27,657 nt of DNA from IMG/VR virus record IMGVR_UViG_3300021364_000796, positions 1 through 27,657 of that record, one strand, 5' to 3'. Position 1 is the stretch's first letter; every line of letters starts with the position of its first letter. Origin of the DNA: a virus. The notes under the pieces are model-generated. The model saw only the letters and a list, made by a program, of their open reading frames with translations. It was not told where the DNA came from and did no database searches. A program made the position numbers and the translations under genes. This document shows positions 9,001 through 16,209 of this stretch, piece by piece.

Positions 9001-10509
9001 AGTTGCGTTTCTAGTTCTAATATCATCAATAGGTAGTGTTTCTACAACTTGCAAAGCTAAACCATCTGACTCTTTGTATATAATATCAACTTCTTCTATA
9101 TGAAAGTTTTTTTGCAAATCACTAAGAGCGCATGGTAACGGTATTTGTAAATCTATTTTATTAACTTTATTTTCCATAAAGTCAACAACCGTACTAGAAA
9201 ACGTTTGTTTTTCGTCACCTTGTAAAAAATAACCATCTTGCTTTGGTATAAAACAAGGTTGTGTAAAAGGAGCTATTAAAGAATATTCACCATCATCAAA
9301 TTTAAATCTATAACTAAATCTAACAAATTTATCTTCTAAAAATTGAGGATCACCCGCAAAGGTTTGATCGTAATATGGGTTAGCGGTAGAGCCGTTAGGT
9401 AGATTAATGCTAGTAACATCATACATAGATGTTTCTAATCTATTAAATTCTAAAGCTAGATTATCAGATAGTGTTACCTCTTTGTTTAAAGTTATTGTTG
9501 TCCCATTTACATCTATTACATATGCAAAAATTTGTTCTTGAGTTGTGGTAACTAATATTCCTAAGCCATCGTCTATAGTTCCAACAACATTATCAACTTC
9601 TATAACTTTAGAGTTTACAACAGCACCGTTAACATCAGCTGTAGCTACTTGAGCTCCAGACGTATTTGTGTTATAACCACTAGTTTTAAAAACGTTTATA
9701 GCTTCATAAGGATAATATTTTGCAACTGATATATTATCTTCGTTTGTATAATAACCTTCTATAGATGTAATTGTTAACTCACCGTCACTACCATCTACGC
9801 CTACCGTATCACTTTCTTGATAACCATTTCCAGAGTCTATTATTTCAACACCTGTTATAAAACCAGGGCCACCGCCGAAAGCAAAAACTCTAACAACAAG
9901 TCCGGATCCATTACCCGTTATAGCTGTTGTAGTGTAAATACCGTTAAAGTAGTTGCTACCTTGATCAGATACGCTAACAGTAGCTACTCCACCTCCGTTA
10001 GTTATATTATTCTCAGCAACTTCATTTGCTTTACTTACGTTTATTTTTCTAGGTTGATTTCTGTTATCTGTAAAAAACAAAAAATCTTCTAAAAGATTTA
10101 TACCTATTATAGGTCTATTTGTAGAAAAATTAAGAAAAGCTCCTTCTACTAATTTAGTTATAACATTAGTTCTTATGTCATAAGAGTATATAAAGTTATT
10201 AGCGTTTGGAAAATAAGTTGGAGTTGAAGTAAGATAGTCATCTGTATAATCTGTAAAAAACAAATATATAATATTATTAAACTCATCTACAAAATAACCA
10301 ATACACGAAAGACCAGTTACACCTGAATCATTCTCAAAGTCAGCAACGCTGTGGTTTCCCAAAACGTTTTCTAACGCGCCAACATCATCACCTTCTGACT
10401 TGCTAACTTGTATGTTAACAGCGTCGCGATATTCACCTTGTGGCACAAGCCTAGAATCAAGGTCTTTGTTCATCTTTGATTTGATGAACGCGTTTTTAAC
10501 TTCAGCCAT
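6010..10509 (-). CDS. Large tail hub/nozzle ('muzzle'-type) protein
   Basis: A 1499-aa protein. Residues 10-55 hold SKMNKDLDSRLVPQGEYRDA and SEGDDVGALENVLGN, a signature I associate with large tail tube/nozzle proteins of marine phages. About 170-250 is a Gly/Tyr-rich beta repeat (GSNYFNGIYTTTAITGNG; GVEIIDSGNGYQESD). About 1015-1122 looks like an Ig-like domain (TVGQTVIITQLSGT; ending NILYTVNFGGTSN). The C-terminal ~370 residues are variable beta, ending FTLGKRTSYALPCTF. It would form the tail below the connector rings and gate DNA release. Length and place match the ~1,400-aa muzzle of crAss-like phages, but homology to it is not shown here. It may be part of a split protein with the 480-aa gene. 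Confidence 0.75.
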   Translation of the reverse strand: MAEVKNAFIKSKMNKDLDSRLVPQGEYRDAVNIQVSKSEGDDVGALENVLGNHSVADFENDSGVTGLSCIGYFVDEFNNIIYLFFTDYTDDYLTSTPTYFPNANNFIYSYDIRTNVITKLVEGAFLNFSTNRPIIGINLLEDFLFFTDNRNQPRKINVSKANEVAENNITNGGGVATVSVSDQGSNYFNGIYTTTAITGNGSGLVVRVFAFGGGPGFITGVEIIDSGNGYQESDTVGVDGSDGELTITSIEGYYTNEDNISVAKYYPYEAINVFKTSGYNTNTSGAQVATADVNGAVVNSKVIEVDNVVGTIDDGLGILVTTTQEQIFAYVIDVNGTTITLNKEVTLSDNLALEFNRLETSMYDVTSINLPNGSTANPYYDQTFAGDPQFLEDKFVRFSYRFKFDDGEYSLIAPFTQPCFIPKQDGYFLQGDEKQTFSSTVVDFMENKVNKIDLQIPLPCALSDLQKNFHIEEVDIIYKESDGLALQVVETLPIDDIRTRNATQGITSDYSFFEYSYLSQKPYKTLPDNEITRVYDKVPVKALGQEIISNRVVYSNFQTKHTPPSFIKYQVAVTDKYSTTDVDNEIFSAFSTVEYPNHSVKQNRNYQVGIVLSDRYGRQSTVILSNDQSPQTGDDFGADTVYLPYRSTNDSLDFIGDSLKVLFNEVISSDKNETNLTPGLYDSDASSSQYKPLGWYSYKIVVKQLEQEYYNVYTNGAIKGLPDWSGSNSQQNTSFITLLNDNINKVPRDLSEVGPQDKTFRSSVRLFGRVENTNRSFSNIGNSQYIPTDSRLSFTTNNIEDLFDLFDVAEAVKNTPITDDANPYYAFFKSESNPFIAEFVTSQNTVADQFGLLNIENQGTPTYKKYENLAILETAPTVSRLDLFYETSTAGLINDLNTAVASSTGEAYLIDNFIYDHTEANDPGDDITSVFKFKDILGQDLTTATATMTVQDDLGFNRTSNFTLISLGSGEFKIQTNSYFYYGSNAGQAEAYTFTFTVDVSGSISTLTQQGSLTNEPPTNTSTPSAATVINATVGQTVIITQLSGTNGSSTNNPNTNTYTQGLTYSIPTQDFPGQFVIVGSTVENTDPNASGLIDFTLRICDAGNPDQLCTNILYTVNFGGTSNFPSDFITSGSISDGEGTAIWFVDPATSLTTAFADLPNYLGGQSLNNLNGISFPTGFGPTNDLDIDICASFPNPTYTGKFYNKKRNLFPRTLVSGGNVFYLIVRGVNTRIVVDTTELNVRWNLRFKQNTTVNTWTDAEDIEGRAISQGLYPSVAGTWRYDSVTSPTSNGWDSLGNTAYGATGILVSNATTNGQVEGAQVFAFNDGGEYRFLIGNLESRLNDGTAAGVPWGAYHGNTVSSSTSGSIDCTKNVNLDIQAEYEFGDFNNPSVQWASNVPGVYEYEIADNNVCSGFFVPTSTRYYAAEPFAKYVTTLYTDQALTNVATEINNDPEGFRYRRLQTVGVPGVPSNPEFTKDGAYTADFTLGKRTSYALPCTF

Positions 10510-10515
10510 TTAATT

Positions 10516-11730
10516 TTAGTGTTTAATCCATTTAGACTTACCTCTCATAACCTGAACAAGTTCGTTAAGTTTGAGATTAGACAAACGTATTTTAGCGTTT
10601 CTAAGTTTAGCACTACGTTCTTTTTTCAAACGCATTACCACATACTCCGGTTGGTTTATTTGAGATGCTATTATAGCATGCGATATATGTGCATAGATGG
10701 CTTCTTCTGCTAGCTTTGGTATCCTAGTATCTACATCAGTAGAAAGCCCATCAGAAATGTATTCTATGACTACAACTCTATCTACTAAATTAGCAGAAAA
10801 AGAAAATTTATTGTATCTTTCATCTATGGTAAAATATCCATTAGCATTAGCAAACTGTGGGTCAAGTCCAAACAGTTGACCGTAGCCGAACTCTGGATAG
10901 CCGTAATAATATTCCCAGCCTAATATAGTATCGTTAAGTAAATCTTGGTTGTTTGCGTTTTTAAGAAAGTTGTTTTTCCAGCGATAATCAGTTATAGAAG
11001 TTGTGTCAATATTGTTACCAAACTCATCTTGAATTGGTACACCTTTATTATCATCTAAAAAAACGTCTGTTGGATTTGTAGTAAGACCATCGCCTGGCAT
11101 TATAACGTGCTTAACACCAGAGTTATCTATCCAATATAAGTTAACGTAGTTAACGTAATCTTGAGGCATAGGTATGCTCAAGTTGTGAGGTACAGTAACC
11201 TCTAATTTGTTTACACTTTTTAAAGTGTCATAGCTAAATTCTTGTAAACCGCGTTTAGCATGGAATACAACATCAGTTCTTTTTACACTAGGTATAAGTT
11301 TACCATCACCTACGTATGCTACTAAAAAGTTATTTACAACATCATCTAAAGATATATACGCATATGATCCGTAGTTTTTTTCTACAGCATCGCCATACGC
11401 TTTCTCCTGCTGTGTGCTTGCATAGTTGCCACCATCCAATTTTTTTAACTGTACAACTATATATAGGTTATTAACTGGGGGCGTGTTAAAAACAATAGTA
11501 TTATTTTCAACGGTATAATCAGCAACAACTTCACTCCAAGAACCAGGCGTAGCACTAGCGCTAGTGTATATTTTAAAATTATTTAAAGAATAATTAACAT
11601 TAGTGTTACTAGCTGCACCAAATACTAAATTAGTATTAAATGTTGTAGTAAAGCTAACAGTGCTTCCATCACCTCTAAAACCCTGAGCACCTTCGTAATA
11701 TTGTCTATTGTTTTCCGTAAGTAAGCTCAT
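10516..11730 (-). CDS. Connector/ring protein, copy B2, with extra N-terminal domain
   Basis: A 404-aa paralogue of the 194-aa protein. Residues 127-171 (SLDDVVNNFLVAYVGDGKLI; VVFHAKRGLQEFSYDTLKS) and 336-404 (RIPKLAEEAIYAHISHAII onwards) match copy B1. Between them the beta region is expanded to ~150 residues with Tyr/Asn-rich loops (GWEYYYGYPEFGYGQLFGLD). A new domain of ~110 residues precedes the core: FRGDGSTVSFTTTF at 18-31 and DYTVENNTIVFNTPPVNNLY at 71-90. That pattern resembles the N-terminal attachment domain of T7-type tail fibres. It may be the outermost ring, carrying a docking domain for fibres or the tail hub. Confidence 0.7.
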   Translation of the reverse strand: MSLLTENNRQYYEGAQGFRGDGSTVSFTTTFNTNLVFGAASNTNVNYSLNNFKIYTSASATPGSWSEVVADYTVENNTIVFNTPPVNNLYIVVQLKKLDGGNYASTQQEKAYGDAVEKNYGSYAYISLDDVVNNFLVAYVGDGKLIPSVKRTDVVFHAKRGLQEFSYDTLKSVNKLEVTVPHNLSIPMPQDYVNYVNLYWIDNSGVKHVIMPGDGLTTNPTDVFLDDNKGVPIQDEFGNNIDTTSITDYRWKNNFLKNANNQDLLNDTILGWEYYYGYPEFGYGQLFGLDPQFANANGYFTIDERYNKFSFSANLVDRVVVIEYISDGLSTDVDTRIPKLAEEAIYAHISHAIIASQINQPEYVVMRLKKERSAKLRNAKIRLSNLKLNELVQVMRGKSKWIKH

Positions 11731-11733
11731 GCG

Positions 11734-12516
11734 TTAACTTTTTTTATTTATTTCGTTCTGTTGTATTTCCGACGCTGCGGCTTGAACAATTTGAGGATCT
11801 CTAATGATGATACCGGAATATTGCAGTATTCTAAGTATAACATTAGTTTGTTCTTCTGGTAATAATTCAAAATCATATGAAGCTCCTGGGTTATAATTGT
11901 ATTGTCCTAAACCACCAACGCTATATGCCCAAACAACATTAACAGGTCTTCTTATGAAGTTTGCTTGTATATCGCTTGTTATAGTTGTTGGAGCTACACT
12001 CAGTGAACCACTCTCGTAAAGATATGTTGGAAAATTTGTGCTAGGCATTGTTAACTCAGATTTTTGTATTTCGTAAAAATCATCTCGCTGTAATCTTTGC
12101 AATTCAACTGGATAAGTACCAGCAGTATAAACTACAGTGCCTAATTTGTAAAAAGAAAAATTACCCTGAGTTCCGTCCCACGGTGCTATTATTTGATAGT
12201 TATCATCGTATACAACACCAGCACCTGTTATAAGATCCGTGGTAGGAAGATTAAATCTACCACCAGAATAAGTACAATCACCAATACATTTGAATGTAGA
12301 TATTTTTTCATCTATACTCATCTGCCTATTAGTGTAATCATAATCAGCTTGTTGTACTCTTAGTTGTTGATTTAAATCGTCAAAATATTGTTCGAATATA
12401 TCTAATTGTACTTGTGTAGCTGTTTTATTAAACTCATCAGGCGTCATATAACCACGTTGCTCTTTGTTTAATATAAGCAACACGGTTTGATATACGTTGT
12501 TTACGTTAATCGCCAT
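11734..12516 (-). CDS. Connector/ring protein, copy A2
   Basis: A 260-aa paralogue of the 232-aa protein. It shares MAINVN.VY..VL.IL..E, then TP.EFNK.ATQ.Q..IF, YFD.LNQ.LR and DEKIS in the first 75 residues, and YNYNPGASYDFELLPEEQ with ILQYSGIIIRDPQIVQAAA near the C-terminus. The central beta region is ~25 residues longer (it holds GGRFNLPTTDLITGAGVVYD and IIAPWDGTQGNFSFYKLG). It sits 11 nt after copy B1, in the same order relative to a B gene as copy A1. It probably forms a second ring or adaptor in the connector stack. Confidence 0.7.
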   Translation of the reverse strand: MAINVNNVYQTVLLILNKEQRGYMTPDEFNKTATQVQLDIFEQYFDDLNQQLRVQQADYDYTNRQMSIDEKISTFKCIGDCTYSGGRFNLPTTDLITGAGVVYDDNYQIIAPWDGTQGNFSFYKLGTVVYTAGTYPVELQRLQRDDFYEIQKSELTMPSTNFPTYLYESGSLSVAPTTITSDIQANFIRRPVNVVWAYSVGGLGQYNYNPGASYDFELLPEEQTNVILRILQYSGIIIRDPQIVQAAASEIQQNEINKKS

Positions 12517-12527
12517 GCTGTTTTATT

Positions 12528-13112
12528 TTAGTCGAAATTAGTAAATACTAATCTTGATTTAGCTGTTTCTAACTTATCTGTTTTTTCTATAAGTAATCTT
12601 TGTAACACGTCTGGTCTAGTATCACCTCTATTCGCTAATATAGCGTAAACCATGCAGGAGTATAGCGCTTCTTCTGCTAGTTTAGGTATAGCAGCTGACT
12701 CATCAGTGGTAAGCGCGTTTGATAAATATTTTAAAACTAAATCTCCTTTAGCTACGTCAGTAGCGTTAAAAACTATTTGTTTGTTAGCATAATCTACATA
12801 GTACTCACCTGCTGCTGGAGCAGGGTTAGAAGTTTCTTCTAATGTTTCAGGTGGAGTATCTACTGTTATAGATATGATAGCAACCATTGACGATGGAAAA
12901 TCAAGTGGGCTAGTAAATGTAGCTTCTTCTTCTATAAATTGACTTTTTAAAGTTTCATAAGCAAACTCTTGAAGACAACGTCTAGCGTGGAATACTACTT
13001 CAGTTCTTACAGCGTCTGGTATTAATTTTCCAGGACCTGTATAAGATATTAAAAAGTTGTTTATAACATCATTCAATGATATAAAAGCGTTTGATAAAGA
13101 TGTATCTGCCAT
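12528..13112 (-). CDS. Connector/ring protein, copy B1
   Basis: A 194-aa protein. Residues 12-57 carry LNDVINNFLISYTGPGKLIP and VRTEVVFHARRCLQEFAYET; a small beta segment fills about 58-135; the C-terminal helices start at IPKLAEEALYSCMVYAILA (142-160). This helix-beta-helix plan resembles P22 gp4/T7 gp11-type connector proteins. The helical parts are repeated in the 404-aa protein downstream, making it the short version of a duplicated gene. It would stack under the portal with copy A1. Ring position is inference. Confidence 0.7.
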   Translation of the reverse strand: MADTSLSNAFISLNDVINNFLISYTGPGKLIPDAVRTEVVFHARRCLQEFAYETLKSQFIEEEATFTSPLDFPSSMVAIISITVDTPPETLEETSNPAPAAGEYYVDYANKQIVFNATDVAKGDLVLKYLSNALTTDESAAIPKLAEEALYSCMVYAILANRGDTRPDVLQRLLIEKTDKLETAKSRLVFTNFD

Positions 13113-13117
13113 GTCTA

Positions 13118-13816
13118 TTATTTTTGTCCGTCAATGTCTATTTGTTGTTCTTTGCTTGTTGCTAGCTGTAAAGCTAATTGATCTCTAGTCATTACGCCTG
13201 CGTATCCTAGTATTTTGTCTACTAGCAATGGTTGATCTGATTGGTGTAGTTCAAAATCCACAGAGTCATTAGGATTATAAATATAATTACCTAGTTCTGT
13301 ATCAATAGTGAATCCCCATTTAACATCAGATGGATATTTTAAAAAGTTTAAAGTAACACCAGTTCCTGTTAAAGTATCAGGATATAAAGTTAATTTTTGA
13401 TTTTCGTATTTATACACGGGATAAAACTCTGTAGGTTTTGTAAGTGGAGATTGATTTGTAGTGTATACTTCATACTCTTGTATTCTTTGAACTTCTCTAT
13501 CATTATATATGACAGTACCAAGCTCTTGAACATTGTTTGGTACATCAACTACTGTTGTACCGCCGTTGAAGTTTACAACTTCGTTTCTTTTAAACAAAGA
13601 TATTTTTTCGTCTAATAACGCGTATCTATCAGCATACGCTAGACTAGTTTGAGGTTGTCTTAACAATTGGTTAAGTTCGTCAAAATATTCTGTAAATATT
13701 TCTTGCTGCGACTGAGTAGCAATTTTATTAAACTCAGTAGGTGTAAGCACACCTCTTTTTTCTTGCTGCAATATTACAAGAACTGATTTGTATACCTGAT
13801 TTACGTTTATAGCCAT
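13118..13816 (-). CDS. Connector/ring protein, copy A1
   Basis: A 232-aa protein starting MAINVNQVYKSVLVILQQEK, then TPTEFNKIATQSQQEIFTEY and FDELNQLLR; the middle is beta-rich (TVIYNDREVQRIQEYEVYT). It ends with NPNDSVDFELHQSDQPLLVD and KILGYAGVMTRDQLALQLAT. The first ~55 residues and the C-terminal VDFEL...KIL.YAG segment match the 260-aa protein two genes downstream, so the two are paralogues. By position just after the capsid genes and before the large tail protein, it is a candidate head-to-tail connector ring. The role is inferred; the paralogy is directly visible. A 5-nt gap separates it from its partner gene. Confidence 0.7.
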   Translation of the reverse strand: MAINVNQVYKSVLVILQQEKRGVLTPTEFNKIATQSQQEIFTEYFDELNQLLRQPQTSLAYADRYALLDEKISLFKRNEVVNFNGGTTVVDVPNNVQELGTVIYNDREVQRIQEYEVYTTNQSPLTKPTEFYPVYKYENQKLTLYPDTLTGTGVTLNFLKYPSDVKWGFTIDTELGNYIYNPNDSVDFELHQSDQPLLVDKILGYAGVMTRDQLALQLATSKEQQIDIDGQK

Positions 13817-13847
13817 TTTTAATTATTTATTTTTGTTGGGCGTATTA

Positions 13848-13865
13848 GGCCCGAGTGAACGGGCC
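13848..13865 (-). terminator. G/C-rich hairpin before the connector cassette
   Basis: On the minus strand GGCCCG, loop TTCACT, CGGGCC gives a perfect 6-bp G/C stem, extendable by two A/T pairs past a single-base bulge. It stands out in very A/T-rich surroundings. It lies in the 67-nt gap between the 256-aa gene and the first connector gene. No U-run follows (TAATACGCCCAAC), so an attenuator, RNA-processing site or stabiliser fits better than a simple terminator. Confidence 0.5.
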
Positions 13866-13883
13866 CTATACTATTGTTACATG

Positions 13884-14654
13884 TTATTTTAACTTTTTCT
13901 CGATAGATTTGAAAACTTCTACGCCTTCATCTGTCTTAAAGAAAGCTGCCATAGCAGAGTAAGGATTTTCATCAAATGGTACTGTCATAAGCTTTTTTCC
14001 ATTTGACGCCCAAGAGAACGATCGTTGATCATCTGACAACTTAATGATTTTAGCTTCAGCAGCTTTAACCGCAAAGTTTCTTAGTTGAACATTGTCATCT
14101 TTAGCTAGCTCTATAAATAAAACTGGGTTTTGTCTAGCAAATATAAGCGCATCACGTTTTAATTCTTTTGATGACATTGTATTTACTTTACTACCAACCT
14201 CAACTCTCATTATAGCTTCTAGTTGATCTACATCCATACTTCTAGCAGCATTCAATGCGTCTATTTGAAGTTCCATCATATCAAGCTCGTCAGTTGCCTC
14301 TACAACAGAGTCGAACTCTTTATAACGTTTTCCCTTCATTGGGTGATACAAAGATAATAACTTTTGCAACGCTTGTTTTTCTTTTGGTACAACTAAAGCA
14401 CCGTCTTTAAATAAAATAGTACCTAGTGTAACCTCACCTTTTTGATCGTCTACAAATGGTGAGTTTTGATTTGTAGCGTAGCGTAATTCTCTTTGTGTAT
14501 TTGTTTCACTATCATACCAAAGTAGCGGAACTTTCGCGCTGTGCTTTGATGGTATTCTTAGTGTTAAGGGTTTGTACCTTCCTGTTACTAGGTACGTTCT
14601 ATCTTTTATTTCCCAACCTTGTTCTAAAGCTGGAGCTTCTTTTGTTTTTGCCAT
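13884..14654 (-). CDS. Conserved capsid-adjacent phage protein, function unknown
   Basis: A 256-aa protein. The first ~95 residues look beta-rich (WEIKDRTYLVTGRYKPLTLR, ATNQNSPFVDD, GTILFKDGALVVPKEKQ). The rest is helical, with LQKLLSLYHPMKGKRYKEFD, SSKELKRDALIFARQNPVLF and a C-terminal DENPYSAMAAFFKTDEGVEV. Similar proteins occur in marine phages near structural genes, from memory, without assigned function. A head-completion, decoration or tail-adaptor role is possible by position between capsid and connector genes. It alone is bracketed by the two longest intergenic gaps (79 and 67 nt), each with a hairpin, so its dose relative to the capsid is probably set separately. Confidence 0.6.
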   Translation of the reverse strand: MAKTKEAPALEQGWEIKDRTYLVTGRYKPLTLRIPSKHSAKVPLLWYDSETNTQRELRYATNQNSPFVDDQKGEVTLGTILFKDGALVVPKEKQALQKLLSLYHPMKGKRYKEFDSVVEATDELDMMELQIDALNAARSMDVDQLEAIMRVEVGSKVNTMSSKELKRDALIFARQNPVLFIELAKDDNVQLRNFAVKAAEAKIIKLSDDQRSFSWASNGKKLMTVPFDENPYSAMAAFFKTDEGVEVFKSIEKKLK

Positions 14655-14690
14655 GATATAATATAATAAAAATGTTAATAAGTGTAATAA

Positions 14691-14717
14691 TTACCCCCGT
14701 CGATAAGACGAGGGTAA
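14691..14717 (-). terminator. 11-bp hairpin after the capsid gene
   Basis: On the minus strand TTACCCTCGTC, loop TTATC, GACGGGGGTAA forms an 11-bp stem with one T-G wobble. It lies 17 nt after the capsid stop. The bases that follow (TTATTACACTTATTAAC) are A/T-rich but not a clean U-run. It may be a partial terminator, an mRNA 3'-stabiliser or a processing site that raises capsid transcript levels, as hairpins after capsid genes do in other phages. Confidence 0.6.
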
Positions 14718-14734
14718 ATACTACATAGGTAATC

Positions 14735-16198
14735 TTACTTAGTAAACAATACAAAGTTGTTAGCACCTTGTACACATAGACATCTTTCAGATAGGAAGTT
14801 TACTTCCATAGCATCAAGATCACTAGTGAACGCACCACCAACAGAACCAGTCAACCAAGTCTTCATACGACGATCGTCAGTTTGAGACGCTCGGTAACGT
14901 ACGTGCAAGAATGGACGACGAATGTTTGAACCAAGAATTTGATCATATACAGTTGATGTACCTGCAGGAATCAATACTCCGTCAATAGCACTTGTGCCAT
15001 ATCCTGGAGGAATCAATCCGTCTTCGATAGCACCTCTTGTAGAAGCATCATTTAGATATTTCCAGTCAGTTTTGTAGAAGTCATAAGAACCTCTGCGGAA
15101 ACCTGAGAAACCTAAATTCAACGCCATATCTTCTGAATTTTCGAAGATACCATAAGAAGTACCACCAGAGTAAGCAGCGTTTACAGCGGCTAGCATATCA
15201 TCAAAACCTAGAGAAGTTTCGCGGTTCAAGAAAAGCATGTTTTCTTCAATAGCACCTTGAGTATCTAAGTTACGTAAGATATTATCAAACTCTCCTAATT
15301 GTGAAGCAGCGGCGTTAAAGCCAGACTCTACATTACCACGAGCTTGAATAGCAGCAAATAAACCTTCTGTACCTTTGTAACCAGCTCCAAAAGCAGAACC
15401 AGCGCCTAACGTGTCATCAGCTTTTTCACCTTCAACCACGCTCATTTCAAGATAATCTTCGAAACGTAGACGAGTTTCAGACTCAGCTTTTAGATACCAT
15501 AGGTAACCTCCAGTTCCATCTTCAGTTGCAACTTCTACCCAACCAATCTGAGCTGTGTCAGAACCAGAAACAACATATTTGTTACGGATAATAACTGGTG
15601 AGTTAGAGAATTGAGTGAAAGAAGGATCTACACTTACATAACCATCAGCAGCAGTAGCTGAAGTGTTGTTAGGTGTAGAAGAACCTTTTGCGTACTCAGA
15701 GCCATAAACAAAGATTTTAACTCCAGTAGTAGCAAGCGCAGCTGTAGTAGTAGCATCGTAAGGAGCCACAGTAAGCGCACCGGTAGTAAGGTTAGAAGCA
15801 GTTACAACAGCCTTAAGTTCGTTACCAGCACCATCAAGTGCTACAATTGTAGCCTGTGGAGATACAACGTTTTTAACGTCTGCAGCTACAGGAATAGTAA
15901 TTGTATTCACTTGATCGTTGGTACAACCATCATAAGAGATGTGTAAACGGTTTTGCTCAGACCAGATAACTTGGTCAGAAGTCATAGGCATTTCAGCTCC
16001 TACCATACGTAAGAATCCAGAAAGCGTACGGTTTCCGTAACGCTCTACTTCAGCTTCGTAAATTTCAGGTAGATACTGTTGTGCAAATGTATCAGAATCA
16101 CCAGCGCCAGCACCTCCGTTAAAAGACAGGAAGTTTGTGTCTAGCAATTGTTGTTTTTGACTTGGGACGATACTCCCAAATAATGGATCTAATGCCAT
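14735..16198 (-). CDS. Major capsid protein
   Basis: A 487-aa protein. It has an N-terminal arm (MALDPLFGSIVPSQKQQLL), an early helix (YLPEIYEAEVERYGNRTLSG), and an inserted beta-rich region (about 85-200) with much Ala, Thr and Gly. Then come LWYLKAESETRLRFEDYLEM at 233-252 and a conserved C-terminus, ending NFLSERCLCVQGANNFVLF. That ending and the LRFEDYLEM stretch are shared, from memory, by HK97-fold capsid proteins of many marine phages. Its Arg codons are nearly all CGN, unlike the AGA-rich portal, consistent with high expression. A strong hairpin follows the stop. It builds the icosahedral shell with the scaffold and portal encoded just upstream. Confidence 0.9.
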   Translation of the reverse strand: MALDPLFGSIVPSQKQQLLDTNFLSFNGGAGAGDSDTFAQQYLPEIYEAEVERYGNRTLSGFLRMVGAEMPMTSDQVIWSEQNRLHISYDGCTNDQVNTITIPVAADVKNVVSPQATIVALDGAGNELKAVVTASNLTTGALTVAPYDATTTAALATTGVKIFVYGSEYAKGSSTPNNTSATAADGYVSVDPSFTQFSNSPVIIRNKYVVSGSDTAQIGWVEVATEDGTGGYLWYLKAESETRLRFEDYLEMSVVEGEKADDTLGAGSAFGAGYKGTEGLFAAIQARGNVESGFNAAASQLGEFDNILRNLDTQGAIEENMLFLNRETSLGFDDMLAAVNAAYSGGTSYGIFENSEDMALNLGFSGFRRGSYDFYKTDWKYLNDASTRGAIEDGLIPPGYGTSAIDGVLIPAGTSTVYDQILGSNIRRPFLHVRYRASQTDDRRMKTWLTGSVGGAFTSDLDAMEVNFLSERCLCVQGANNFVLFTK

Positions 16199-16209
16199 AA
16201 TAAATTATT

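Noticed and set aside
9760-10020. Gly-rich stretch in the large tail protein as a possible collagen-like region
   Set aside because: There is no Gly-X-Y periodicity; spacing of Gly, Tyr and Val suggests a beta repeat.
13840-13870. G/C-rich hairpin as a classical rho-independent terminator
   Set aside because: No run of T follows on the minus strand, and genes downstream must still be expressed; kept only as a possible attenuator or processing site.
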